From the NCBI RefSeq assembly GCF_014837235.1, contig NZ_JACYFT010000001.1, forward strand, positions 1,191,688 to 1,255,687: a stretch of 64,000 nt of DNA, in the 5' to 3' direction. How positions within the stretch are numbered: position 1 is the stretch's first letter; the number at the start of each line of letters is the position of its first letter. The notes below the pieces were generated by a model. It searched no databases, was not told the DNA's origin, and saw only the letters and a list, made by a program, of their open reading frames with translations. This stretch comes from Limnohabitans radicicola. Its GTDB lineage: Bacteria; Pseudomonadota; Gammaproteobacteria; Burkholderiales; Burkholderiaceae_C. Below are positions 24,958 to 33,222 of this stretch, in pieces. Position numbers and translations under genes: made by a program.

Positions 24958-26553
24958 TCAGGCCTTCACCCAACCCGGCACGCCGCTGGCCAGTGCCCAT
25001 TGGGCCTGGGTCTGCAAACGGCTGTCAGGCATGGCCGGGTGGGGCGTGGTGCGCATCTGCGCCAGCACACCCGAGGGCTGCACTTCCACATAGGTGTAGC
25101 CGCGCTCGTCGGCGCGGGCGTGCACGATGTCCGGGTTGTTGTCGCGGATCTGCGCCAGCAGCGTCTCGGACATGCCGCGCGAGCTGATCGAGGTGGTGAC
25201 GACTTCGCTGGCCACGATGGGCGACTTCTCGTCATTCGGGCGCACGCGCAAGTTGGCCGCCACGTTCATGTGCACGTCACCGCCCAGCACCAGCACGTCC
25301 TGCAGCCGCGCCTGCGCGATGGTGTTCAAAAGGCGCTCACGCGCCAGCGGGTAACCGTCCCAGCCGTCGGTGAAGCTGCTGCGTCCCAGCGGCGTGGCGA
25401 TGCCCGAGGAGCTCATCTGCGTGGACTGCGCGAGCAGCTTCCAGCGCCGGGTGCTTTGGGCAAGGCTCGGGTAGAGCCATTGCTCTTGCGCTGCCCCCAG
25501 CATGCTGCGCTCGGCGTCTTGCAGCTCGGTGCAGCCCACCACCACCCGGCCGCCGCCCCGGTTCGGATCGGGGCAGGCATGGTGGCTGCGGTACTGGCGG
25601 CAGTCCAGCGTCCAGATGTCGGCGAGCTGCCCCCAACGCATCTGGTCGTGGATGCGCATCTGGTGCGGTTGCGCTGGGTCCGGCCCCAGGCGCACGGGCA
25701 TGTGCTCAAAGTACGCCTGGTACGCCGCCGCACGCCGACGCAAGAACACCTGCGGGTCGGTGAACTTCATGTCGCGGTCGTTGGCGTAGTCGTTGACCAC
25801 CTCGTGGTCGTCCCAGGTCATGACCCAGGGGTGCGCGGCGTGACACGCCTGCAGGTCGGCGTCGCCTTTGTACTGCGCGTGGCGCTGGCGGTATTCGTCG
25901 AGCGTCTGCGGCACACCGCCCACATGCTTTCGCACCAGGTAGCGCGGGTTGCTGCTCTCGTAGATGTAGTCGCCCAAGAACAGCACAAAGTCCACATCGC
26001 GTTTGGCGATCTCGCGGTGGGCCACGTAGTAGCCCTGCTCGAAGTGTTGGCACGAGGTCTGCGCGATGCGCAGCTGCGCCACCTTGTCGTGGTCGCCCGG
26101 GCTGGTGCGGGTGCGGCCCACCGGGCTGCTGGCGCTGCCCGAGGCAAAGCGGTACCAATAGCTGCGCCCCGGCTGCAGGCCGGTCGCGATCACATGCACG
26201 CTGTGGGCGCGGCTGGCGTCGGTCTGCACCCGCCACTGGCGCACGGGCTGGCGCAAGGCTTCGTCGGCAAACACTTCGCACAACACCGCCTGCGGCTGGG
26301 CCTTGTGGGCGGCATCGGCTTCGGCGATCAGCAAACGGGTCCAGAGCACAACGCTGTCGGGTCGGGGCTGGCCGCTGGCCACGCCGAGTGCAAACGGGTC
26401 GACCTGCCAGCGCGGGCCTTTGGCCGCATCGCCGCTGCCCGTAGGCTGAGCCTGTGCGGTGGGCAAGCTCCAGGGCGCCAGCGCCAGGGCCAGCGCTTGG
26501 CGGCTCCAGTCGCGGCGGGTGAGCGAAGCCTTGAAAAAATCCTGATCAGACAT
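24958..26553 (-). CDS. phoD: PhoD-like alkaline phosphatase/phosphodiesterase, Tat-exported
   Basis: A 531-residue PhoD-family enzyme. The N-terminus has a twin-arginine motif, LTRRDWSRQ, followed by a hydrophobic stretch and an AQAQ cleavage site, so export by Tat is predicted as for characterised PhoD proteins. Conserved segments are DPFALGVASGQPRPDSVVLW, FLGDYIYE, TWDDHEVVNDYA and LVLGGDVHMN (metal ligands). It would release phosphate from organic esters in the periplasm. The ATG at MSDQDFF precedes the Tat motif at normal distance. It lies 29 bases downstream of a hydrolase gene. Confidence 0.92.
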   Translation of the reverse strand: MSDQDFFKASLTRRDWSRQALALALAPWSLPTAQAQPTGSGDAAKGPRWQVDPFALGVASGQPRPDSVVLWTRLLIAEADAAHKAQPQAVLCEVFADEALRQPVRQWRVQTDASRAHSVHVIATGLQPGRSYWYRFASGSASSPVGRTRTSPGDHDKVAQLRIAQTSCQHFEQGYYVAHREIAKRDVDFVLFLGDYIYESSNPRYLVRKHVGGVPQTLDEYRQRHAQYKGDADLQACHAAHPWVMTWDDHEVVNDYANDRDMKFTDPQVFLRRRAAAYQAYFEHMPVRLGPDPAQPHQMRIHDQMRWGQLADIWTLDCRQYRSHHACPDPNRGGGRVVVGCTELQDAERSMLGAAQEQWLYPSLAQSTRRWKLLAQSTQMSSSGIATPLGRSSFTDGWDGYPLARERLLNTIAQARLQDVLVLGGDVHMNVAANLRVRPNDEKSPIVASEVVTTSISSRGMSETLLAQIRDNNPDIVHARADERGYTYVEVQPSGVLAQMRTTPHPAMPDSRLQTQAQWALASGVPGWVKA

Positions 26554-26582
26554 GTGGGGGGTGTTCCATCGGTGCGGCGGCG

Positions 26583-27386
26583 TCAATGCAGCCGCGAGGT
26601 GAGCGGTTCGCGCAAGAAGTCGAGCACCAGCGCATCAAAGGCGTCGGGGGCTTCCAGGTTTTGCAGGTGGCCAATGCCGGGCAGCTGCACCCAACGGCTG
26701 CCCTCGATCTGCGCGGCCATGCGCTCCAGTGTGCTGGCGGGCGACTTGCGGTCGTGCTCGCCCGTGAGCAGCAGCGTGGGTACATGGATGTGCGACAGCA
26801 CCGCTTCACGGTCAAAGCTGGCCTGCGCCTGCAAAGCCAAACGGTAGGTGATGGGGGATAGCTGCGCCATGCAGTGGCGCGCCAATTGCACACCTTCGGG
26901 CAGCGCCAGTGGGCCGATCTGTGTGGCCATCACGGCCTCGCTCAAGCGGGCCATGTCGCCCTGCGCGGTGGTATCGAGGTGCTGCAGCTGGGCTTGGGCG
27001 TCTTCGCGCCAGGCCACATCGGCCTGGCTGGTGGTGCCGCAGAGCACCAGCCGGTTGACCAGCTCGGGCCTGCGCATCACGACCTCTTGCGCCACCATGC
27101 CGCCCAGGCCGTGGCCCACCAGCGCCACACTGCGCGCCACACCTGTGGCTTCGTCGGGCAGCAAGGCTTCAATCAGGGCCACGCAGCTTTGCGCCAGGCC
27201 GCGCACGCCATAGGGCTCCACAGGGGTGCTGTGGCCATAACCGGGCATGTCCCAGGCCACCGCCCGAAAACCCGCATGGGCAAAGTGCTCGACCTGCGGC
27301 GCAAAGCTGCGGTAGCCGCCCCCGGCACCATGCAGAAACAACACAAGCGGGCCCGCGCCCAGCGCGGTGAAATGGGGCAAAAACAT
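26583..27386 (-). CDS. Alpha/beta hydrolase
   Basis: A 267-residue alpha/beta-hydrolase fold enzyme: oxyanion HGAGGG (about 20), nucleophile elbow GHGLGG in place of the usual GxSxG (the serine position is glycine), and a C-terminal GIGHLQNLEAP histidine. The missing nucleophilic serine makes the catalytic chemistry doubtful, although LVGHGLGGMVAQ aligns well with active hydrolases that read GHSLGG. The ATG at MFLPHFTAL is preferred over a TTG further upstream. It is probably the first gene of an operon with the PhoD-like gene, divergent from a DMT exporter. Confidence 0.82.
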   Translation of the reverse strand: MFLPHFTALGAGPLVLFLHGAGGGYRSFAPQVEHFAHAGFRAVAWDMPGYGHSTPVEPYGVRGLAQSCVALIEALLPDEATGVARSVALVGHGLGGMVAQEVVMRRPELVNRLVLCGTTSQADVAWREDAQAQLQHLDTTAQGDMARLSEAVMATQIGPLALPEGVQLARHCMAQLSPITYRLALQAQASFDREAVLSHIHVPTLLLTGEHDRKSPASTLERMAAQIEGSRWVQLPGIGHLQNLEAPDAFDALVLDFLREPLTSRLH

Positions 27387-27496
27387 GCGTGGCCATCCAC
27401 AAAAATCCAGCCTGCATGTTACCCGCGCCAACTTTGCGCCCCAGCCTGCCTTGGGGGTGACAGCGCACCGGGACCCCGAGGCGGCACAATGCGGCG

Positions 27497-28393
27497 ATGA
27501 CTTCTTCCGTCCGACGCAAAGACCACCTCGACACCCTGGCCATCGGCCTCTTGGTGGCGTGCTGCATGTTCTGGGGCCTGCAGCAGGTGCTGGTCAAAGC
27601 CATCATGAACGAGGTGGCACCACTGTTTCAGGCCAGTTTACGCTGCATCGGCGCCTGCGTGCTGCTCATGGTGTGGTGCCGCGTGCGCGGGGTGCGCCTG
27701 TTCGAGCGCGACGGCAGCCTCTGGGCCGGACTGCTGGCAGGCGGCCTGTTTGCCGCCGAGTTCGCCTGCATTTACCTGGGGTTGCGGCACACCGCTGCTT
27801 CCCGTCTGACGGTGTTTTTGTACACCTCGCCGTTTTGGGTGGCGGCGCTGGTGCCACTGTTCGTCAAGTCCGAGCGCCTGCGCCCGCTGCAGTGGGTGGG
27901 GCTGGCCTGCGCGTTTGTGGCCGTGGTGTTTGCCATGCGCGAAGGCCTGGGCCAAGCCACCGGCACCAGTGCCACGGGTGACCTGCTGGGCCTGGCGGCA
28001 GGGGCTTTGTGGGGGCTGACCACGGTGTCGATCCGCGCCACCAACCTCACCCGCATCTCGCCCGAGAAGCTGCTGTTCTACCAAATCGCCACCACCGCCG
28101 TGGCCGTGCCCTGGATCTCGTTCGCGCTGGGCGAGACCTGGTCGTTCGACTGGAGCCCCATGGCCTGGGGCTCGATGCTGGCGCAGACCGTCATCGGCGC
28201 GTTTGCCAGCTACCTGGTCTGGATGTGGATGCTCGGCCGCTACCCGGCCACCAAGATTTCGGTGTTCGTCTTCCTCACGCCCTTGTTTGCGCTGCTGTTT
28301 GGCACGCTGGGCCTGGGCGAAGCGGCCACCCCCACGCTGCTGGCGGCACTGGCCTTGGTGGCGACTGGGATCGTGCTGGTCAACAAACGCTGA
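27497..28393 (+). CDS. EamA-family (DMT) transporter
   Basis: A 298-residue exporter with ten hydrophobic spans in two repeats. It begins LAIGLLVACCMFWGLQQVLVK (split after ACC), has RLTVFLYTSPFWVAALVPLF in repeat 1 and GAFASYLVWMWMLGRYPATK in repeat 2, and ends in a lysine-arginine tail. Drug/metabolite transporter family; the substrate is unknown. It diverges from the alpha/beta hydrolase gene and nearly abuts the converging serine hydrolase gene (six-base gap). Confidence 0.9.
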   Translation: MTSSVRRKDHLDTLAIGLLVACCMFWGLQQVLVKAIMNEVAPLFQASLRCIGACVLLMVWCRVRGVRLFERDGSLWAGLLAGGLFAAEFACIYLGLRHTAASRLTVFLYTSPFWVAALVPLFVKSERLRPLQWVGLACAFVAVVFAMREGLGQATGTSATGDLLGLAAGALWGLTTVSIRATNLTRISPEKLLFYQIATTAVAVPWISFALGETWSFDWSPMAWGSMLAQTVIGAFASYLVWMWMLGRYPATKISVFVFLTPLFALLFGTLGLGEAATPTLLAALALVATGIVLVNKR

Positions 28394-28399
28394 AAGTGT

Positions 28400-29659
28400 T
28401 CACCAACGGCCCTGGTGCGTGACCAGGCCGTACCAGAGCGCCCCCATCTCGCGCCCCATGCTGGTCTGCCCGGCCTTGGCGGTGGCGTTGGCGGCCAGAT
28501 GCACCATCACCAGCTTTTGCGCCGGGTCGACAAAAATGGCCTGGCCGTACACGCCAAGCAGTGCAAAGCGGCGCTGCTGACCGGGGAAGGTCCAGACCTG
28601 GTAGCCGTAACCGTAATACGGCGTGGCCCGAAGCGGCGCAAAGGCCGACGGGTGGCGTTTCCAATCGGTGGCTTCGAGCACGTACTCGCGCGGCAAGATC
28701 TCGCCCAAATCCGGGCGGTCTGGCCGTGTGCCATCGTTGGCCAGCAGAACCCCCAGGCGGGCGTAATCGCGGGCGGTGGCGTTGAAGTTGCCGCTGGCGC
28801 GCTCCAGCCCATTGGCACCGGCCCGCCACAGGCCCGAGGTCTCGGCTCCCATGGGTTGCCACAGGCGCGTTTGCAGGTAGCTGCTCAGCGTCTCGCCCGT
28901 GGCGCCTTGCAGCACCAGCGCCAGCATGTCGGTCTCGGCGCTGGCGTAGTTGAAGCGTTCGCCTTGCGCGTGCAGGCGCTCGGTGATGACCCGCGCACCT
29001 TCGGCCGCCCCGCCCCGGTAGGCGGCCATGCCGTAGCGGGCCAGATCGTCTTTGCCGTCGTAGCGCTCTTCAAACTTGGCACCAGAAGACATGCGCAGCA
29101 AGTGGCGCACCGTGGTCTCGCCGTAAAGCGTGCCCGCGAGCGTCGGGGCATAGCGGTCGGCCCGGTCGTCGAGCGACTGGATGCGCCCCTCGCGCAAGGC
29201 CAGGCCCACGGCCATCGCGGTGATGGTCTTGGCCATCGAGTTCGACAAAAAGCGGTGGCCCGCGTTGCGCCCGTACTGGTAACGCTCGACCTGGATGACA
29301 CCATCCTTGATCACCAGCAAGGCCATGACGCGCTGCCGGTTCATGTAGTCATCGATGGTCAAGCCACTCTCATGGCTGATGCCCCAGCGGTAGGCGGGCT
29401 CTTGCGCGGCTTGGGGCAATGCGAGCGGCTGCGCGGCAGGCGCCATGGCGTTGGCGCGCCCGCCCATCAGGCCTGGGATTTCGGCGTGGTGGGTGAACGA
29501 GCCCACCCGCACGCATTCGTCAAAAAACCAGTTGCGCGGCGTGCCCACCGGGTAGCCCTGGTCTTTGCACAGGGCCGCTTCGTCGGGCGCGGCCACGGCC
29601 GACGCCAGACCCAGGCACCCGATCAGCAGGACAACAAGCGAAGAGTGAACAACACGCAT
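28400..29659 (-). CDS. Beta-lactamase-family serine hydrolase, secreted
   Basis: A 419-residue class C beta-lactamase-fold enzyme. A signal peptide (about 1-22, ending AVAA) exports it. The S-x-x-K catalytic motif is in SNSMAKTITAM (about 150), the Y-x-N equivalent is YASAE, and a C-terminal YGQAIF region stands where the K-T-G box lies. Relatives are esterases, 6-aminohexanoate-dimer hydrolases and D-amino peptidases; antibiotic hydrolysis is not implied. AAAGG lies nine bases before the ATG. It probably acts in the periplasm and heads a minus-strand segment of its own. Confidence 0.88.
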   Translation of the reverse strand: MRVVHSSLVVLLIGCLGLASAVAAPDEAALCKDQGYPVGTPRNWFFDECVRVGSFTHHAEIPGLMGGRANAMAPAAQPLALPQAAQEPAYRWGISHESGLTIDDYMNRQRVMALLVIKDGVIQVERYQYGRNAGHRFLSNSMAKTITAMAVGLALREGRIQSLDDRADRYAPTLAGTLYGETTVRHLLRMSSGAKFEERYDGKDDLARYGMAAYRGGAAEGARVITERLHAQGERFNYASAETDMLALVLQGATGETLSSYLQTRLWQPMGAETSGLWRAGANGLERASGNFNATARDYARLGVLLANDGTRPDRPDLGEILPREYVLEATDWKRHPSAFAPLRATPYYGYGYQVWTFPGQQRRFALLGVYGQAIFVDPAQKLVMVHLAANATAKAGQTSMGREMGALWYGLVTHQGRW

Positions 29660-29700
29660 GGCGAACCTTTCAGACGCCGCCATGCTAGCGCACGGCCAAG

Positions 29701-29991
29701 CTAGCGCGCTTGGGCGCGGTAAGTGCCCATCGCCTGCGCGACCACACGGCCTTCGGCGCTGCGCAGCTGTGCCTCGCAAAACACCATGGTCTTGCCGCCG
29801 CCCACCACTTGGGCCGTGGCCACCAGCGGCGCGGCAGCGGGTTGCATGAAAGACAGGTGCATGTCGACCGCAACCACCTCGCGCGGAGCCTGCCCCCCTG
29901 CGTTGACGCGGCCCAGCGCCACCTGCACCATGGCCTCGTCAAGCTGGGCCATGGCGGCGATGCGTGCGGCTTGTGAAACGTTGTCGCTCAT
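29701..29991 (-). CDS. Short PaaI-type hotdog protein, N-terminally truncated
   Basis: A 96-residue product covering only the helix and last strands of the PaaI hotdog fold (ARIAAMAQLDEAMVQVALGR, split, then VAVDMHLSFMQP and VGGGKTMVFCEA). Compared with its upstream neighbour, the first 40-45 residues, including the HGG active-site turn, are missing. The frame can be extended upstream only into the neighbour's 3' end, in a different frame. It may be a degenerate tandem copy or a partner subunit. The weak start leaves doubt about whether it is functional. Confidence 0.6.
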   Translation of the reverse strand: MSDNVSQAARIAAMAQLDEAMVQVALGRVNAGGQAPREVVAVDMHLSFMQPAAAPLVATAQVVGGGKTMVFCEAQLRSAEGRVVAQAMGTYRAQAR

Positions 29992-30010
29992 GCTGGCCCT
30001 TGTCGTGTCG

Positions 30011-30424
30011 TCACTGCGGACGGGGCAAATAGCGGAAGCTGCCGTGTGCTTTGGCCACCACACGGCCTTGTGCGTCGCAGACCTTGGCCTGGCACCAGGC
30101 CACATCGTCGTCGCAGCGCACCACTTCGCCTTGCGCGGTCAGCGGGCCTCGGCCTGGCTCCAGAAAACTGGTGTCCAGGTTCAGCGTGACCACGGTTTTC
30201 TGAAAGTTCACGCGCGAGACCGCTGCGCTGGCCATCACCACATCGAGCAAGGTCACCACCACGCCACCGTGCACGGCACCGATCACATTGCCCAGGTCGG
30301 CATGCGGGTCGAGCGAAATTTGCGCCCGGCCGCCTTCGGAGTGGTCACGCCGCATGCCGAGCAGGCGCGTGAACGGCGTCTTCGCAAAAATTGCCAGCGG
30401 GTCGTCGGAGGTGACGGGCTTCAT
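30011..30424 (-). CDS. PaaI-family hotdog thioesterase
   Basis: A 137-residue hotdog thioesterase with a complete fold: FTRLLGMRRDHSEGGRA, the catalytic turn AVHGGVVVTLLDVVMASAA (about 55-73), then LNLDTSFLEPG and the closing AKAHGSFRYL. It should hydrolyse acyl-CoA. The ATG lies ten bases after the stop of the Bug receptor gene, so the two are co-transcribed, with the shortened paralogue 19 bases downstream. Confidence 0.88.
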   Translation of the reverse strand: MKPVTSDDPLAIFAKTPFTRLLGMRRDHSEGGRAQISLDPHADLGNVIGAVHGGVVVTLLDVVMASAAVSRVNFQKTVVTLNLDTSFLEPGRGPLTAQGEVVRCDDDVAWCQAKVCDAQGRVVAKAHGSFRYLPRPQ

Positions 30425-30434
30425 GGACGCGCTT

Positions 30435-31418
30435 TCAGTCGGGCTTGAAGCCGATGTCCTTGAGCATCTTGGCGTCGCGCTCGTAGGCCGTGCGGGCATA
30501 GGCGGCATAGGCCTCGCCCGTCATCAGGTTGGGCTGCATGTCAAAGCTCTCGAGCTGGGCCTGGTGTGCTGCATCAGCCGATGCTTTGCGGAAGGCCGCC
30601 GCCAGCTTGGCCGCCATGGCGGGCGGCAGGTTTTTGGGGGCCACCAGACCCATGGGCGAGTCGATGGTGATGTCAAAGCCCGACGCCTTGACGGTGGGCA
30701 CGCCCGGATAGCCTTTAAGCGGTTCCTGGGTGAAGGTGGCCAAGAGCCGGGCCTTCCCGCCGCGCACCTGCGCGCCAAAGCCGGGGTCGCCGTACACGTC
30801 CAGGTGCCGCCCGATCAGCGCGGTGAAGGCTTCGCTGCCACCCTTGAAGGGCACCATGTTGAAAGAGGTGCCCGCCATTTTGGCCAGCCGCTCGGCCACG
30901 ATGCGGTTGATGCTGATGGCCCCCACCGTGCCCCAGCTGATGGCGCCAGGGCGCTTTTTGGCGTCGGCCAGCAAGTCGCCCAGCGTCTGCCAGGGCGCGT
31001 CGGCGGCCACGCAAATGCCGGTTGTCAGGTTGAACAGGCCGATCAAATACGTGAAGTCCTTGAGCGGATCGAAGTTGACCTTTTGCACCAGCGGTGCGCG
31101 GATCACCGAGTTGTGCATCACGGCGATGGTGTAGCCGTCGGACTCGGGCATGGAGGCCAGCGCGGCCGTGCCCATCACACCGCCCGCGCCCGGCTTGTGC
31201 ATCAGCACCACGGGCTGGCCCAAATCCTTGGAAGCGGCTTCGGCCAGTGTGCGAAAGATCGGGTCCATCGAACCACCGGGCGGAAAGGGCAGCACCAGCT
31301 GGATCGGCTTGGACGGGAAAGCGTCTGCGGGCCGACTTTGGGCTAGCGCCGAGCCCCCCATCGCCATGGCCGACAAAGTAACCAATGCTTGCCTGCGGTC
31401 AACCGGGAATTCGTTCAT
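30435..31418 (-). CDS. Bug-family (TctC-like) periplasmic substrate-binding protein
   Basis: A 327-residue receptor with an RR-containing signal peptide (about 1-27, GGSALA-Q) and the signatures IQLVLPFPPGGSMDPIFR, MHKPGAGGVMG and FNMVPFKGGSEAFTALIG. There is no permease partner nearby. It heads a small operon with two hotdog proteins, which suggests the captured ligand becomes a CoA ester; that link is inference. It diverges from a DUF2132 gene. Confidence 0.93.
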   Translation of the reverse strand: MNEFPVDRRQALVTLSAMAMGGSALAQSRPADAFPSKPIQLVLPFPPGGSMDPIFRTLAEAASKDLGQPVVLMHKPGAGGVMGTAALASMPESDGYTIAVMHNSVIRAPLVQKVNFDPLKDFTYLIGLFNLTTGICVAADAPWQTLGDLLADAKKRPGAISWGTVGAISINRIVAERLAKMAGTSFNMVPFKGGSEAFTALIGRHLDVYGDPGFGAQVRGGKARLLATFTQEPLKGYPGVPTVKASGFDITIDSPMGLVAPKNLPPAMAAKLAAAFRKASADAAHQAQLESFDMQPNLMTGEAYAAYARTAYERDAKMLKDIGFKPD

Positions 31419-31537
31419 GGTGCGTCTCCTTCGATGGCCTCAGATTAAGGGCGGCAGGCCAACGCTCAAATGGCTGAAAAGCACAAAACCGCTGGCAAAA
31501 GATGCCAAGGCAATGCGTCACAGGCAAAATTCTCCAT

Positions 31538-31780
31538 ATGAACGACGCTCCACCACGACCGGCACAACCGCGCAATCCTCTGCATGGTTTGACACTGGAA
31601 GCCATTGTTTGCGCTCTTGAAGCGCATTACGGCTGGCGTGAACTGGCCAGCCGAATCCCCATCCGCTGTTTCACGCACGACCCGAGCGTCAGCTCCAGTC
31701 TGAAATTTCTTCGCAAAACGCCTTGGGCACGCGAAAAAGTGGAGAGCCTTTATCTTTATATGCTGCGAAAGGGGCGGTAA
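31538..31780 (+). CDS. VF530/DUF2132 family protein
   Basis: An 80-residue protein matching DUF2132 (VF530 family): [20 protein letters not shown], split, then [20 protein letters not shown] and [12 protein letters not shown]. Members are small, helical and proposed to bind DNA; the function is unknown. The ATG at MNDAPPRP sits just after an in-frame stretch with no ribosome binding site. It is divergent from the Bug operon and begins the accessory-looking region. Confidence 0.88.
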   Translation: MNDAPPRPAQPRNPLHGLTLEAIVCALEAHYGWRELASRIPIRCFTHDPSVSSSLKFLRKTPWAREKVESLYLYMLRKGR

Positions 31781-31907
31781 GGAAAAAATTGCAGGCATCG
31801 CGCAATGCCTTCTTGATCTCAGGCTCGCACTTTCGTGCGACAAGCCAATACCAGAATACGTCAGCCATCGGCTGGTCAAATCTCACCAAACACCCAACGG
31901 ATACCCC

Positions 31908-32411
31908 ATGAACACTGTTACCCCCTTCATCATCTCCCGCGTTTTTCATGCACCTCGCCCGCTGGTGTTCGAGGTCTACACACAGCCACATCACCTGGCG
32001 CAATGGTTGAGCCCCGAGGGCTTTCACAACATCCACACCGACATGGACTTTCGCGTCGGCGGGCGTTACCACTACGGCATCCAGGGACCAGCAGGCATGG
32101 AGATGTGGGGCAAGCAAGAGTTCCTGGACATCGCTGCACCGGAGCGCTTGGTGCACCTGCAAAGCTTCTCAACCCGCGAGGGCGGCCTGGGCACACACCC
32201 CATGGCACCGACCTGGCCCAAGTACATGCATGTCACCACCATGTTTGAAGTTGTCGATGGCAACAACACCCGTGTGACGATCACCTGGTTACCGCATGAG
32301 AGTGACGACGTTGGCCGCCAAACCTTTGACATGGCACGGCCGGGGATGGAAGTGGGCTTTGGGGGGACGTTTGTGAAGCTGGATGCTTATTTGCAGAAGC
32401 TCCAAGGCTGA
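31908..32411 (+). CDS. SRPBCC (AHSA1-like) domain protein
   Basis: A 167-residue START-like domain of the activator of Hsp90 ATPase 1 type. It opens ISRVFHAPRPLVFEVYTQP, has the LAQWLSP turn and FRVGGRYHYGIQGPAG, and ends in a helix PGMEVGFGGTFVKLDAYLQ. These proteins form a hydrophobic cavity; many act in stress or toxin-linked operons, but no specific role can be assigned. A TCGCAC-TTTC-GTGCGA hairpin lies upstream at 31825-31840. Confidence 0.87.
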   Translation: MNTVTPFIISRVFHAPRPLVFEVYTQPHHLAQWLSPEGFHNIHTDMDFRVGGRYHYGIQGPAGMEMWGKQEFLDIAAPERLVHLQSFSTREGGLGTHPMAPTWPKYMHVTTMFEVVDGNNTRVTITWLPHESDDVGRQTFDMARPGMEVGFGGTFVKLDAYLQKLQG

Positions 32412-32488
32412 ATTGTGAACACGCGATCCGCAATGAATGTCTACCCCTGTTCATTTCTGCTGATCTTCAGGCCAAAGAAAGAAAGCCC

Positions 32489-33157
32489 ATGAAAATTCTG
32501 ATCACGGGTGCCACAGGCATGGTGGGCCAGGGCGTTTTGCATCAATGCTTGACTGCACCCGATGTCACGCAGGTTTTGACCCTGGGGCGTACCCCAGTCG
32601 ACCAAGTGCATGCCAAGCTCCAGCAACTGACCGTTGCAAATCTCATGGCGTTGGACGTGCACGAAAGCGCATTGCAGGGCTTGGACGCCTGCTTCTATTG
32701 CATGGGCGTTTCATCCTCAGGCATGAGTGAAGAAGCCTATCGGGAACTGACCTGCGATGTGACGCTGAAAGTCGCCAACACTTTGTGCCGCTTGAACCCT
32801 GACATGACCTTTGTCTACGTCTCGGGTGCGGGCACCGACAGCAGCGAACAAGGGCGCAGCATGTGGGCGCGGGTCAAAGGCAAGACCGAAAACGATTTGA
32901 AGAAACTGCCCCTGCACAGTGTCTATCTGTTTCGGCCCGGCATCATTGCGCCTCTGCATGGCATTCAGTCCAAAACGCCTCTTTACAGACACTTCTATAC
33001 CTGGGCTGGCCCCGTGCTCTCGCTGATCCGCCGTTGGATGCCCAGCGCCATCGTGACCACAGACGACATTGGCAACGCGATGCTCAATGCTGCGCGACAG
33101 CGTGGTGGGCGTGTGACCGTTGAAGCCAAAGACATCGGACGACTTGCGCGGGGCTGA
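32489..33157 (+). CDS. NAD(P)-binding (NmrA/atypical SDR-like) protein
   Basis: A 222-residue Rossmann protein starting ILITGATGMVGQGV (dinucleotide loop at about 4-15), with VYVSGAG near 110 and KGKTENDLKKL after it; the classical YxxxK pair is absent. Members are predicted redox sensors or isomerases rather than proven enzymes. It follows the SRPBCC gene in the same direction by 77 bases and converges on a DMT exporter gene. The function is unknown. Confidence 0.83.
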   Translation: MKILITGATGMVGQGVLHQCLTAPDVTQVLTLGRTPVDQVHAKLQQLTVANLMALDVHESALQGLDACFYCMGVSSSGMSEEAYRELTCDVTLKVANTLCRLNPDMTFVYVSGAGTDSSEQGRSMWARVKGKTENDLKKLPLHSVYLFRPGIIAPLHGIQSKTPLYRHFYTWAGPVLSLIRRWMPSAIVTTDDIGNAMLNAARQRGGRVTVEAKDIGRLARG

Positions 33158-33222
33158 AAACTGGCCTCTGACTTTAAGCCAGGGCCACGTTCTGCCTGCC
33201 GCTTGCGAGAGTGCCCAAACAC

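Noticed and set aside
24331-26847. Plus-strand open frame of 838 codons across tetR, the PhoD-like gene and the hydrolase gene
   Set aside because: It spans three convincing minus-strand genes and their gaps, has no domain, and has the composition expected of antisense GC-rich DNA.
31689-32162. Minus-strand frame of 157 codons covering the gap before the SRPBCC gene
   Set aside because: Most of it is antisense to two real genes, no ribosome binding site is present, and no family is recognised.
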